Of a DNA stretch of 64,000 nucleotides, positions 9,780 to 22,393 are shown in pieces. Source of the DNA: Rugalucina vietnamica (lineage: Eukaryota > Mollusca > Bivalvia > Lucinida > Lucinidae); NCBI GenBank assembly GCA_964017185.1, contig OZ024869.1, positions 22,501-86,500 of the forward strand, in the 5' to 3' direction. Within the stretch, counting starts at the first letter, position 1, and each line of letters begins with the position of its first letter. The position numbers and the translations under genes were made by a program. Below the pieces are notes generated by a model, which searched no databases, was not told where the DNA came from, and was given only the letters and a program-made list of their open reading frames with translations.

Positions 9780-12130
9780 AATCATACCAGCGGATTTTCG
9801 ACTGAAAGAAACAAGACGTGTTGGTGATTGGAGGGTGAGATACAACACATTTAACATTATACCCTAAAAGCGTACTAGCACATTCCGCAATATCAACAGT
9901 TGGAAGAATAACTTAAATTTAAGTTAATAAGCTTTCTCTAGTTTGGGTCGAAGTTTGATGAAATTTACGAAGATCAAAAACTCCAAGTTTTATATCATTT
10001 AAATTTTTTTACTTCACACATGAAATTTTCAAGCCGTTTACTTGGAGTTTAAGAGGTATAACAACTTCACATTTTTTTTATATTTTAAATTTGAATTTTA
10101 TTTTACAAACGAATTGTTGGACATATAATTGTGCATTATATTCCTCTATATCAGGAGTATACTTTAAGTTTAAGTGTCCCAACAATTTCATATTTTCTTT
10201 TTCTTAAATCTTTATTAAATCTTAGACGTCAAATTATTTCTGATTTAACGCATTGTTATAAGCAGGTAAACGCGGAATAGAAAGCATAACAAAATCTTTA
10301 AACAACGTCAAGTTTTGTGTCACCTAAAATATGAATTAAATCTAAAACTCCGAGTTGTATGGAATCTTACGAAATTGTTAACTTGCTTAAAGGCGTTTTT
10401 TCATGCAGTGTTCCTAGTAGGCATTGTCCCATACTTCCGGTCACGAGTGATTTCCCGAAATAACCATAGAAACGTTCCCCTTGTCACATCTTTCCCATTT
10501 CCGTGCCTAAATGGCCGCTCCATGGAATCACGGGTGTCAATCATTAGTTCCAAGGACTAGCCGGTTACTTTTGGCATGTTCCAAATATCCCGACAGTGCA
10601 TTACCAATATCCCGACAGGGTATATCCCGACATGGCCTACAACGAAAGCATCTGTGTCTTAACAACTGAATAACTGATAACGTCGCAATTTATCATTATG
10701 AAATCTCCTGCAGACATGCACGTCACCACATTAAATTTCAAATAATCTCCCACAATTCCGTCACCCAGGAACAATGCAAGTTTATTCGCCAAATTGCTTG
10801 TATAACACGCAAAATTATAATACTCTATATTTACATTGAAACATTTGTTCACATGTAAAATACCGTTAAACCTTATGTGCCGCAAACTAGCCATAGTTCA
10901 ACACCCAACGACATCACAAGCAAACTCCCGCCATGAACTGCCAATCTATGACCAATTTCTCATAGAAAGCCATTTCGCAACAAGAATGATAAAGCTTGCA
11001 ATGTTATCATGTAACATTATCAAATATTCTCAAATGACATCAAAAATCTCGGCAATATTCAATACTATTGATGACGTCATTAACGTCAAATCCAAGCGTT
11101 ACGTCGCCATGATGTAAAACTTAAAATTTGAAAATTTCATTTTTACAGCATTGCTTAGAAACCAACCCTAACTTCATTCACGCTGCAATTATTGAATAAC
11201 TTATTTTAACGCGAAATTAACTGTACGTCACCGTAAAATTAACATTACACTTACCAGCAACGTTATACCTACATGTAGAAATTTCCATTCTTACAACTCA
11301 ACGACGTACATGCTGTATAGCACATTTGAATTCTTAAAATATTGCAAATGAAATACAACGATTGGACATATATATGAAAACAATATGTAGCCAAATTTCA
11401 CCAAATACTTTCAATTCGATGTATATTTATAAATGAAATTTCACTTACCGACAACTGCGTCAATGTCTGTCACGAACCAAGAACAGTCACAGCCACAAAC
11501 CACCTTAATCGGCAATTTTTTTCATACACGTATTCTTATAACATTTTTAATTATGCACCCACTTAAATAACACCCAGATCAGCCTGTACCAAGTGCCACT
11601 GGTGGTAAAAATATCCTCTAATCTAAGTTTTCGTCTGACATTCCTTATACATGTACATATAAATCGTATGATGTATATCTCAACGTATTCACGCGTTAAA
11701 AAAAAAACAAAAAAAAAAACGTCCGACCTATCATAAATATACTTATAACAACCTAAACAAATTCATATCAAAGTTCGGTATGGAATCAGATCAGACTGCA
11801 AATTACACCAAGTTACATTACACATACACACAAATCTACAAAAAGTGTCATAAGACCTCTCAAATTCAGCATCACCTGTACATGTATCTGCAAATATCGA
11901 GGTTGCCACTAGTGCAAAAACATGAAAAAGCCTTAATTTATTTCATCTATACAATGATGTATAACAAAGCTGACAGCCATCTTGTATCCTGTCATGAATA
12001 CCCTGTGATTGAATGTACATACTTATACACAACTGATACTTATTCATCATTTTGCAATGAAATAACGACAGTTTTGCCAGATAAAAACAATCAGAGACCC
12101 GTATTAAAGATTACTTTATAATCTGGCCGC
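9780..12130. other. no gene seen
   Basis: Long AT-rich stretch. Open frames up to 113 codons (11780-12121) have random-looking composition and no domain. Three copies of ATATCCCGACA-like sequence lie at about 10587-10632. Nothing else was recognised. Confidence 0.5.
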
Positions 12131-12229
12131 CATTTTAAACGCTATCTTGAAAATACAAAATTGCTCAATGATCACTCAGATTCTTCAAAGGAAAGGGCTG
12201 GGGTCGATAGACACGGTTTTTGGCCTCAT

Positions 12230-13060
12230 CTTCAAAATGGCTGATGTTACACGTTTTTGATAGTACTAAATTTATAAATTACAAAAATGATATTTTTAAT
12301 TCGTTGCATGGCTGGTTACCATGGCAACGCGCATTTTTCGAAGATTACTGTTTTGAAGTGATATGACCTGTCTTGATCAGGTGCTAGGACAGAAACAAAA
12401 CATATTTTGCCCTAAAACGTTCTGAAGTAAATAAAGAGTACATTAAGAATGAAAATGATCTCCATGTGTGTCACTGTTCCAAAACAATAGTGTCATAGCA
12501 ACACGTAACATCCCTTAGAAACATGAAAAATAACCATAATTATGTCGAAAATAAGTGATGAATTATTTTATGAATTATTTTATTTATGGACCCGTTTTTG
12601 AAATGACTCATTATCAATCCTTTTTATAGTAATGGTTATGCCATTTGTCAAAACATGGTGTTTTTAATTCCTTTCATAGCAGGTTACCATAGCAACGCGT
12701 TTTACAATGATTCCTATTTTTGGTAGGTTGATGCGTCGTTCCTAATGTTTTAGATCCAATGGGAAACATAAATTGTCATTGCATGTTATAAAGCAGAAGT
12801 TTGCATTTAGATTCAGGATGACCCTCGCTCATTTTTTTCATAAATAGTCACATAGCAACGCGTGACATGCCTTAGCAACGATGAATGTTTTCAATATACA
12901 TGCCAAAATAAGCTTGGTGCTAACTTATGTTAACAGTTTAGAAGGAAAAATAACAATGTCATAGTTGCAGAGTCACAAGATTCAGATGAGTGTCATGTAT
13001 TAATTGTGGTTTCCATGGCAACTGGGTGTTATATTGAAATATTGTAAAACAGGTATCACC
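12230..13060. repeat. tandem ~350-bp repeat carrying X-box-like palindromes
   Basis: Two related units about 350 bp apart each hold GGTTACCATNGCAACGCG (12315-12328 and 12683-12696) followed by a CATAGCAACNCGT-ACAT block (near 12492 and 12846). A further GTTTCCATGGCAAC is at 13009-13022. The motif matches the RFX X-box consensus. The repetition is seen; regulatory use is not shown. Confidence 0.55.
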
Positions 13061-13239
13061 AAACATACCGTATAGAAAACTAAAATGATGACTGGTGCTA
13101 AAGTCAACAATGACACCTACTTGCAAACTAACTTATTGGAACTGTACATAATATTGCGCATATGACGGGAATGTTTATTGGTCACCTTTTGAAGGAGTGT
13201 AGTTTGTTTGATTTATCGTTTTACGTCCTTTTCAACAGC

Positions 13240-13665
13240 TAACGTCCCGACATGACCATAGCTGTTGTCTGGGACGTATAGCAATAAAGCTAACAAACAA
13301 AAACTATTTTTCGTAATTGAACGCACGTCTACGTCGAGAGATTCACGCTTATGTGTGACGAGGCCTGTTACATGTAATAAGTTAAGAAAAACTAAAAACT
13401 TCATTTTTATTGTGTTAACCCCAAATTCCATCGATATCAGACATGGTAGATTGGGCCCTGTTCATTTTGGGCATGAAAAATAGATAGGCTGATTCTCTAT
13501 GCAAAGCATATAACTTACTGACGGACCGCCTGAGTACTGATTAATCGCTTAAAACATTTTAATCTTCTACATGTCATGGCATCCCAATGTCCCCATTAAA
13601 TGAAAGCAACGTTCCGAGCTGACCGTATCTGTTGACTGGGGCGTTAAGCAACAATTCAAACAAAA
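13240..13665 (+). repeat. two SINE 3'-domain fragments
   Basis: Sequences 13242-13310 and 13614-13662 share a 3' SINE module: TGACC-TA--TGTTG-CTGGGACGTTA-GCAA-AAACAAAA. The same module ends the SINEs at 35213, 59335 and 62795. Heads are missing. Confidence 0.55.
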
Positions 13666-13950
13666 TGAAGGAAAGATCGCAATCCCTTCGTTCTTCGCCG
13701 ATTTGTCTTCCTACGTGTACGTTCATTTTTGCGCAGACGGCTTCTGCACTTCGTTACATAACATTTTCACATTAGACAGAAATACATGAACTACTGTTTG
13801 CCTTCAACGGTCTAAACTTTCAAGTATTCCCTTCACACATTTACGCCAATGTAAAATCGGTAGGTCAGTCGGTGTTGTCTGCTTCGTTTGCAAGTGGGTC
13901 CGAAGCAAGCCTCTATTATGATATCAGTATATGATTTTATTTTATTTATT

Positions 13951-14025
13951 TTTTCTCACCTTGGTATTTGGAATGGGATTTTTTTTTATATTGCACCATT
14001 TCCTGTTCATCGCCGACTTTTATCG
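13951..14025 (+). repeat. R1 repeat, 3'-end fragment
   Basis: Matches only the last ~75 bp of R1 (CTCACCTTGGTATTTGGAAT through CGCCGACTTTTATC). Strongly 5'-truncated. Confidence 0.6.
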
Positions 14026-14169
14026 TTTTACGCATTAAAGAGGTGAAATTGTGTGTTCAATGCATGTCACATACATGTACATGAGTATGTATAAACCTCT
14101 TGTGTCGTGTCTAAACTGTTACCGCTTTATCATAAAAGTGACGTATAGGGGTAGTGTTTAGCGCCGAGG

Positions 14170-14335
14170 CAAAGTTTCTTCCCTGTTTGTTTGTATGAAT
14201 TGATGCTTTACTTCCCAGTCAACGGATATGGTCATGTCGGGACACTGCCTCTACTTTATAAGACTTTACCCATCTATTTCTTAAGGCCACAATTGTTGGC
14301 GGCCAATATTCCCACTCGATGCAAGGTAAAAATAA
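14170..14335 (-). repeat. SINE copy, internally deleted
   Basis: Closely resembles the longer copy at 23806-24145. Shared blocks are TTGTTTG-ATTGATGCTTTAC, AACGGATATGGTCATGTCGG and ACCCATCTATTTC; the middle is deleted. Orientation is taken from the AAAC-rich tail on minus. Confidence 0.55.
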
Positions 14336-14358
14336 ATATATCAATGAATATCTAAACT

Positions 14359-14360
14359 GA

Positions 14361-14391
<31 letters not shown>

Positions 14392-14392
14392 C
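14359..14392. repeat. (GAAA)n microsatellite
   Basis: About eight perfect tetranucleotide units. Confidence 0.9.
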
Positions 14393-14649
14393 ATCAATTG
14401 AAATAAACAAACAAAGGAAAGGAAAACAAATCTGAACGCACATTGTTCACGGGAATTTTTTTATTGGAATACGTACATATTTGACAGGGCATGTGCATAA
14501 ACAAGTAAGATATAGCTTCCAATCCGCAAGTCCAGAGAATGCACGCAGTCAGCATTCTGATGCCCTATCTAGAAGCACGAATTAAAACAAACTTGTAGGT
14601 AAAGATCCCGACAAACCTGTACGTTGATTTTGCCATTTAAAATATTATA

Positions 14650-15670
14650 CGTAGGTTGTTCGGAAAGTTCGTGTAATTGTGTTATATCTCTCATAATTTT
14701 CATCCATTGTACTTTAAAGTTGGTGTGCGTGAACTTCAACTTATTCTGAATTGTTGACCAAAAAAGAAAGAATAGTGGGCATAGAAACCAAAAATACAGG
14801 TTGCCGTGGCAACGTCATCATTGGTACCCGGAGCAGTCCGAAAAGTATCACCTTTATAAACGAAGTTTTAAAGAAATAAACATAATTTCTGACTGTTTGC
14901 TCATCGCCAGAAAAGCATGGAATCGTCTTGCAATATTTCAACATCATGACATTGTTTCCTGAAAATTTAAAATCAATTTGATGTTCCACAAAGAAGTTAT
15001 GGTCCTTTATTTCGAGGGTTGTATGGAAAAACAATGACGTCAAATTGTGTCGTTATGTTAAAAAAAGATTATAAATTTCTGTATTTTCTTCATAAAACAC
15101 TCACAGAAACACTTGGGATGGTCAAATAAACTGGAAAACTATAAATAGTGTAGTCCAGCATTTATGTACAAATGTTTCTCATGTTTTCAGAGTGGAACAA
15201 AAGCAAATGATGGCGACTTTAGAAGTAACCAAACGGCACTTGGAATTCTGTTCCATTAAGTATTGCGAAAAATTGGATGATTCAGCGGAGAATATTAGCA
15301 AAATAGACTCAGGGAGATGTATCACCACATACTGATACTGGTTACGAAAACTTATTACAAAATAATGGTCAGACACATGAAATGCGTAGATAGTGTTGGT
15401 GTTTATGCTGAGAAAGTGTGATCATCGCCAACTGGATTAAAATAATGTTTGACGTTTTTGCAACGTCATTTTGACGTTGGCGTGCTCCGGGTACCCATAC
15501 CTCACCTTTTTGTGATGGACATATTTTTATTATGTCTCAGTGCATTACCTTGATTCTCACAGCCTTTATAGAGGATATATTGAAGTTAAAATATGTATTT
15601 TTCTTTTTGTTTTACTATAAATATTATGTGAATGATCAGACAATTATTCGAACATTCCGAACGCCCCTCG
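14650..15670. mobile_element. mariner/Tc1-type non-autonomous element
   Basis: Ends are inverted repeats of about 30 bp: CG-AGG-TGTTCGGAAAGTTCG at the left against CGAGGGGCGTTCGGAATGTTCG at the right. TA dinucleotides flank both (14648-14649 and 15671-15672), as expected for mariner/Tc1 insertion. Inside, a second inverted block around GGTACCCGGAGCA (near 14824 and 15485) suggests a folded interior. No transposase frame remains. An X-box-like GTTGCCGTGGCAAC lies at 14800-14813. Confidence 0.6.
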
Positions 15671-15679
15671 TATAACAAC

Positions 15680-16078
15680 TGTGAAAAAGGAAGATATACA
15701 TGTACATTGGGATAAAGTTTTATGCTTGTAAGCACAAACGGCAAAAACGTTAATTTTGATATTGAGCTGTATACATGTAGGCAAATATGTTATTCTGGGT
15801 TTGGGAGCGAGGTGGCGTTTAATTAATAGTCCGGTATTCGGACACCATGACCACCTTAACGCTGAATCAAACGAAATATTTTGGGGAGAAAGTCAGTTGT
15901 TGTTGTCTCACTCTGTCCAAGTTTTTCTTGACTTAGAGATCTGCCAAGAATGCGATATTTTGTGGTTGTATTCTTCAGCTTCACCAAACATTTGCCCGCG
16001 GAGCAGTTTACCACCAGTGATGAGTTTGTAGGCGATCTATAAGTTGCTTCCCTTGAATATCTAAGTCTTTATTCGTGT
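15680..16078. other. no gene seen
   Basis: A 91-codon frame at 15756-16031 has no domain or splice support. Confidence 0.5.
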
Positions 16079-16110
16079 TTTTATTTATTTATTTATTTAT
16101 TTATTTTTAT
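16079..16110. repeat. (TTTA)n microsatellite
   Basis: About seven units, bordering the R1 copy. Confidence 0.85.
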
Positions 16111-16112
16111 GA

Positions 16113-16405
16113 AAAGGTACAAGTAGGCAAAGATCAGGAAAAGGCGCAATCAGAAAGAGATTCCCACTCCAAAAACCGAAGTGGGAAAAAACCAAACTAA
16201 CAATCAGGCACTTATACCATGAAACATATCGTAAGCCGAATGGGCAGCTAATTTCCCAATAGGTGGCCACTCAGTTACCTTAACTTAATTAAAAATATGA
16301 AAACATACATAAGGCGCCAACAGCACAAAAAATTTAAAACACCAAGACATAAAACAAAAAGAACCACCACAGAAGTATCGCCTTGGAACGATCAGTAACA
16401 CAAAG
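16113..16405 (-). repeat. R1 repeat, left part split by BEL/Pao
   Basis: R1 in reverse orientation from its 3' end up to CAGTAACACAAAG. The rest of the same copy continues at 23178-23238, after the LTR element. Together they rebuild a near full-length R1. Confidence 0.85.
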
Positions 16406-16631
16406 TGTTACTCAGTTTCTTCCGATTATGGATAGCAACAAAATAAATGAACTTCGATGGTAAGTTCAACGAATATTCTTTAATAAAGTCCCTGTACAAT
16501 TTTATATGCCCGAAAATGGCGACGTTACTATTAGAACTCTTGTTACTAACGTTACACTGGCGTTACGTTGATTACATATATAGCGTAACGTATACAACGT
16601 TTATTCATAAAGGAGAAGAACCTCATAACCA
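16406..16631 (-). repeat. 3' LTR of the BEL/Pao element
   Basis: 226 bp with TG...CA ends. In element sense it carries GCATATAAAATTG (TATA-like) and TGAATAAACG (polyadenylation-like). Compared with the other LTR there are two substitutions, both within its first 20 bp on the + strand. Confidence 0.93.
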
Positions 16632-16645
16632 TTTTTCCCCTCCTC
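16632..16645 (-). promoter_or_regulatory. polypurine tract
   Basis: On minus, GAGGAGGGGAAAAA lies directly against the 3' LTR. This is where plus-strand DNA synthesis starts in LTR retrotransposons. Confidence 0.85.
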
Positions 16646-17158
16646 AAATGCATTAATTTTCAAGTGTCAACACTTACACATTTAAACTTAGATAAAACTT
16701 GCTTCGTAACTACTTTGACTAATGCATTTGACGGCTAAGTGACATACATGAGTTAGCATGAGTGCCCATGTTTTATTTCATTTATCAAAACTGAGAAATG
16801 AGATAAAATGTGAGGCTTCACCGAGCGTTTTATCGCATATTCGCACAGAGTACGATAAATTCATCAATGCATGAGAACGAATACAAACTTGTTGAATCAT
16901 ATGACGATATAATCATTTGGATAACGAGAAACTAAAGCTCTAGGAGCATCAATGATTAAACGTTACGCGGTTAGACAGGCTTATTTATTAAATCGGATTA
17001 TAGAGTTAATAAACCTACTGCATGAATGTACAACACCTAAAATGATGTGACGTCATATAATAAATTAAATATGTATGCCATATACAGACAATATCTGCCG
17101 TGTGCAGAATGTTTAAGTTTCTCTTCGGTATGATTAAAATAAGAGCATTGAACAGTAT

Positions 17159-18600
17159 CTAGTTTTTGATCTCTAAAGGACACAGTTTCGTAACAGCCGT
17201 CGTCATGGTTGTCTGGCCGACCTGGATCTTAACTACGCGGACCCATCCATCCGTTCCTGGGTATGTCTCCAGCACCTTCCCGAGCGGCCAGTTTCCCCTT
17301 GTAGTGTCGGGAGACACCACGATTACGACATCGTCGACTCTGAGATCTCGTCCTGGGTAAAACCACTTTTTCCGTGCGCTTAGTTCAGGTAGCCATTCCC
17401 TGAGCCACCTGTGCCAAAAGTGGCGAACCAGCTCTTGTATTCGTCGCCACCTTTTCCTGGGGTTGAAATCCGTTTCATCGACTGAAGTGGGGGCGAACTG
17501 ACCACCGACCTGCCCGTGTAAAAAGTGATTCGGCGTCAGTGGTACGTCATCCGAGGGGTTCGCCGTGTGGTACGTCAATGGCCGACTGTTTATTAGACCC
17601 TCGGACCCGATAATGGCTGTCGTTAGCTCTTCATCTGTAACATCTGCATTGCCCAGTATTGCGTTGATGGCCCTTTTTGCCGACTTGATCATGCTTTCGT
17701 GCACTCCACCGAAATGTGGAGCCATCGGGGGGTTGAAATTCCCTATTATTCCCTTGTTAGCGGTCGACTGTTTGATTTTGTCTTCATCTAATTGGGTTAC
17801 AAGCGCTTTCAGCTCGTTGTCAGCTCCTTTAAAGTTAGTTCCATTATCAGAGTATATTTCGTTCGGTAGCCCCCGGCGACTGGCCATTCTGTAAAATGCG
17901 TTCATAAATGAGTCCGTGTCGAGGCCGTAGGCCAGCTCAAGATGAACCGCTCTTATCGCCATGCAGGTAAACAAGCATAAATAGCGCTTCTCTCTCCGTT
18001 TTCCCCTACCCTGCACAGTGACAAATGGTCCCGCGAAGTCCACCGCCGTCTTGGTAAAGGCTCGCATTGACATCTCCAACCTTGGAAGCGGTAACGGAGC
18101 CATTATTTGCTGACACGCCTTGGCTTTTCTTCGTCGACACTCCATGCAAGCTCTTTCCCACTCGCAAATCGCCTCGCGTCCAGAGACAATCCAGTACCGT
18201 GATGATAATGTGGCCAGTGTATGATTTGTCCCGGATGCATGCTTGCCCTGCTCATGTGCGTCCTTTACGATTAGAGTTGTAACCCAGCCTTTTCTCGGTA
18301 AGATAAGTGGGTTTCGTACATCATAGGACAAAAACTTGGCGTTTTTCAGTCGTCCGTCAGATCGAATGACCCCATCATTGTCGAGCGTTGGATTGAGTGA
18401 TATCAACTTGCTGCTAGATGGCACTGACCGTGCGCTAGTCAATGCCTTCCATTCTTCGCCTTCTGATGGCGTTGTGCTTGTTTGATCAACTGAACTTCTG
18501 CACTTTTAAGTTCATCAGCAATCAACTCGCCTATCATCCTAGCCGCTGGTTTCTTCTTGCAGTTTTGCACAAACCGATTAACCCAAGCTTGTATTCGTCG
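17159..18600 (-). pseudogene. BEL/Pao integrase region
   Basis: After a frame change near 18455, a 427-codon frame holds an HHCC-like zinc domain (HEQGKHASGTNH, CMECRRRK). The DDE core follows, with VDFAGP (first Asp), YSDNGTNF (second Asp) and GGVHESMIK (Glu). A C-terminal domain typical of Pao integrases follows, with WPLGKVLETYPG-DG. A short stretch upstream (18455-18612, RRIQAWVNRF and GELIADEL) lies in a third frame. All catalytic residues look intact. The product would insert element cDNA into the host chromosome. Confidence 0.88.
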
Positions 18601-18609
18601 TAGTTTCAA

Positions 18610-19404
18610 TCAGCTTGAGTAGTGGGTTGGATCAAGTGGGCCACAATCTCCGTCCGTCAGTGCTACGAAAGAACACCGCAGACTGCCATCAACCTCTTGG
18701 TTCCGATGTGTAGATGCCCTGCCTGGTGATGATGAGCCTTTTACTTCACCGTCTCCTATGGGGTTTTCAAATGTTTTGTTCTCGGGCCATGCGTCTTCCG
18801 ACTGTCGCAGGAATGTGGGCCCTCTCCACCATGAATTACAGCTTGCAAGGTCGTCCGCGCGCATCCCTCTACTTAACAGGTCCGCCGGGTTAACGCTTGT
18901 AGGTACGTACCGCCACTGATTGGGGTCTGTGCTGTTCTGTATTTCTCCAACCCTGTTAGCTACAAAGGGTTTGAAGTTACGACTTCGCCCGCGAACCCAC
19001 CATAGAACATTGACGCTGTCGCACCAGAAGGTTGACTTTGCTATGCTCAGCCCGAGAACCTCCGATATTCTCGTGGTAAGTCGAACGCCTACAACTGCTC
19101 CCATCAGTTCAAGCCTCGGAATGCTTGTTGCGATGCTCGGCAAATTTCGTGTTTTTGCTGCAACGATGTTGGTAGAAACCGAACCGTCTTCATACTGGCA
19201 CCTAGCATACACGACTGCCCCATAGGCGCTCTCAGACGCGTCCACGAATGTATGTAACGACATGGTGTCAGCTATCATCCCGTCATTCCACAGACGTCTT
19301 GGAACCGTTACCCGTCTAAGGTCGCCCAGTTCGCCGAACCACTCGCGTGCCGAGTTGATTAGCGGTGCGGTAAGCTCGTCGTCCCAGTCCAGCCTGCGGT
19401 CCAC
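18610..19404 (-). pseudogene. BEL/Pao RNase H region
   Basis: A 264-codon frame with HTFVDASESAYGAVVY (first Asp of RNase H), PRLELMGAVVG (Glu) and FWCDSVNVLWW (Asp), then NPADLLSRG, in the order usual for Pao RNase H. It would degrade element RNA during reverse transcription. The frame ends early at 18610 through a single-base shift; the homologous coding continues in another frame. Confidence 0.85.
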
Positions 19405-20498
19405 ATATCTTGGAGTAACATCTTTGCTCGGATTGTGAATGGAGCTAGAAACCCTTTCGGATCAAACAGGGTTGCAATTTTCTTTAGGAAGTTGCGTTTT
19501 GTGTAACACATGCTGCTCTCTGGGGCACTTTCTTTGAATGTGAATACATCTGTTTCAGCGAGCCACCATACTCCAAGTGTCTTTGTACATGGCAGCTGAT
19601 TGCGGTCTAGATCAACTTCGGCCTTCCGGTCTGTAAGCGGGATTTCTGACAGTACGCTAGGTTTGTTTGAAAGCCATTTCCGAGCATGCATTCCTGCTTT
19701 TGACAGAAGATCAGATAACTGATGATATAAAATCCTACCTTGTTCTTCAGTATGAACGGAATCCATTGAGTCGTCCATGTAGGTAGACTTTTCAATCGTT
19801 TCTGCGGCCAAGGGGAAGTCTGTTTCGTATGTCTTTGCGTGTTGTTGTAGCACATACTGTGCCTGGAATGGTGATGCATTTACGCCGAACACCACCCGGT
19901 CAAACTCGTAAACATCTGGAGTACGACTCTGGTCTGTTCCCCTCCATAGAAACCTGTGATATGGCTTATCTTCTGGTAAAAGTCCTATTCTGAGGTACAT
20001 TTCTGCAATGTCACAAACAATGGCTACAGGAAAACGTCTAAACCGCAAGAGCACGTCGAAAAGGTCTCGTTGCAGTTTAGGGCCTTGGTAAATTCTGTCA
20101 TTCAGTGATACCCCTTCATGCCTTGCCGAGGCGTCGAACTCAATCCTCGTCTTTGTTGTGTCCTTATCCGGTCTAAGAACTGGAAAGTGTGGTAAGTACC
20201 AACGCGATGCGGAGTGCTCTGTGTCTTGAACCTTTCTCACGTAGCCCTTAGCAACGTATTTGTCTATAATGTCACTGTATGCCATGGCAACATCTGGTGA
20301 CTTTTGAAGCCGCTTCTCGGTATTCTGAAGTCTTTGCAATGCCATACAGTAGTTATCTGGGAGAATTTGCTTACTGTCTATCCATGGAACTCCTGTACAT
20401 GCTGTTGTCATATTCAAGTGAGTTTTTAACCTTTTTAAATGCGCACTGCTCATGAATTTGAACAATGGGTGCTGAGTGCACCGATGGCGTTTCCTCAA
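19359..20498 (-). pseudogene. BEL/Pao reverse transcriptase region
   Basis: A 379-codon frame. RT blocks include RWYLPHFPVLRPDK, TRIEFDASA, IVCDIAEMYLRIGL (catalytic Asp), FGVNASPFQAQY and YMDDSMDS (catalytic Asp pair), then KTLGVWW and KKIATLFDPKGFLAP. The first ~20 residues are out of the true frame, because the join with the upstream protease frame lies near 20440. The active site is intact. Confidence 0.9.
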
Positions 20499-21528
20499 TT
20501 TCCCAGAACCGCTTTAGATTGACATTTAGCTGCTGCATTTCTGATTGATCCCGCATAAAGTATGTGTATGCGAAATGGGTTTGCAGAATGGGGGTATCTG
20601 AGTTGTATGGGTTACCTACGCACGTCCATCCTAACGGTGTAAGTCTCGCTACTGGCTCACCCGGTCTGCCTCGGACTTCTTCAGTTGAACAGTGCAGATC
20701 AAGGCAGTCTAGACCTATCAGAATATCGATAATGGGCTTCTTAGCGGGAACAGGAAAGTTTATTTTCGAAAGATATGGCCACTTAGAGCTGTATTCATTC
20801 CAGTTTACGACAGGCATGTCACCGGTTACCCTATTTGTCGTATATGCGGTTACGTTCATGTTTACTTTTTGGTCGACGCTCAGCAGTTCAAAACTCACTG
20901 GTTTTGTCTCGAATGTCTCGATCTTTCCATTAAGCACATTAACCGTTAACTTTTCTGTCCTACCCTGTAACCCAAGTTCTGCGGCGACGTCTGCATTCAG
21001 GTAGGTTTTAGTGCTGGCCTCATCCAATAAAGCGTTCACTTTCAAGAACCGGTCACCATTCTTCAAAACTACCGGTACAGTTCGAAGAGCTATGAAGTCA
21101 GTTTTTTGGAATGCTCTGTGTAACCATAGTAGTTTGCTGTATGCGTGGCTGCTCCTTCCCCTCCGTGAGAGGATCAGTCTTATCTTCCGACGAGGTATCT
21201 CGTTCAGTTTGGTCTCCGATAATATGCTTCGGTTCGGTATTGCTCGGCGTGCTACTCGGCGACACTTCATCCTTACGACCGCGCTGATGCAGTAACCTGT
21301 GATGATTTTCCTGACATCCGTTTTTCCCGCACATTCTGCTACTTGGGCACAGCTTGCCATAATGTCCCTCTCCAAGCCAACGGAAGCATAACTGTAACCG
21401 CTTCGCAATGTTCCAGCGGTCTGCAGGAGTCTTCTGTGAGAATTTCCGGCATCTCCAGACCGCGTGCTGTCCTCCACAAACTTGGCATGAACTTTTTTCT
21501 GTGTTAGTGTCTGTCTTTGATTCTCCAA
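20371..21528 (-). pseudogene. BEL/Pao protease region
   Basis: Authentic coding runs from about 21115 to 20440. It contains the aspartic-protease-like signature LLDEASTKTYLNADVAAELG, where Asp is followed by Glu-Ala-Ser rather than the retroviral Ser/Thr-Gly, as in many BEL elements. GLDCLDLHC and GWTCVGNP follow. The N-terminal third of this open frame (21120-21528) is a shadow of the zinc-knuckle coding in another frame. Confidence 0.78.
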
Positions 21529-22393
21529 AGAATGTTCTTGGATTTCTTTTTATGGGAAACGACGATGTTGGCTGCTGGCTATCCGGTTTGCCTTTAAGTC
21601 CATGCATGGTTTCAGATGCTATTATTTGAAATTCTGCCTCCTGTATGACCCATTTTCGTAACGATGCCACCGATTCAGTAATGCTATTTTCAAAAACCCA
21701 TCTGTGATATTGCGCAAGCATTGACTCCGACAATTTTCTTTGCAGTTTATTAGATAGTGATCCATCTCCGAGTTCTTGATTTTGACCAGCTTCTTTTAAA
21801 TTAATAATCGCTACATCTAACAAGTCCGCAAACTTTTCAAGATCTTTTGCATTACCAGGTCTAATTTGTTTGAAATTTTCTAAGTCTTCAAGATGTACAG
21901 CAATTTGCCGTCTTTTACCACCGAATTTCCGATCCAACCGTTCCTTTGCTGCGTCGTATTCTACTGCCGAGTGTCCAAGATTCTCGATGGATTGAAGCGC
22001 CTCGCCCGAAAGATATTGCCTCAGTTGCAGCAGCTTGTATTCTTGTGTAGCGGGTGCACTATCTACGCATGCCTGAAAAGCCGCCCTCCAGTCCGGGTAT
22101 GTCCTTTTATCACCGGAAAATATAGGACTTTGGACCCGTTTCAGTTCTCGCCAAAGGTCTTGTCCTAGTGATGGAGCATCCTGGGTTGGGGTTGGTTCAA
22201 ACGAGTTTGCACGCGCATTTAGACCGGAAATACCAAGCGACTTCATGGAATTGTCCTGGAAGCTGATTTTCATGCTCAGTAGTAGACAAATGAACTTGAT
22301 CATTACTCGCGACCCGAAGACTACTATTGTCAACCTTGTTTTCTGCATGCAAAAGTCCCGGATGTGCTGCGGATGCAATTGCCACAGTGTCAT
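21098..22393 (-). pseudogene. BEL/Pao gag, capsid-like part and zinc knuckles
   Basis: Authentic coding starts near 22250. It contains a capsid-like helical domain (FSGDKRTYPDWRAAFQACVD, YLSGEALQSIENLG, LDRKFG), then CQVCGGQHAVWRC and CFRWLGEGHYGKLC zinc-knuckle-like motifs and NGCQENHHRLLH. These bind element RNA during particle assembly. The first 45 codons are out of frame. Confidence 0.85.

Noticed and set aside
11780-12121. 113-codon plus frame
   Set aside because: No domain, no splice support and random-looking composition in AT-rich DNA.
20564-21004. 146-codon plus frame inside the BEL/Pao element
   Set aside because: It is the reverse-strand shadow of the protease region.
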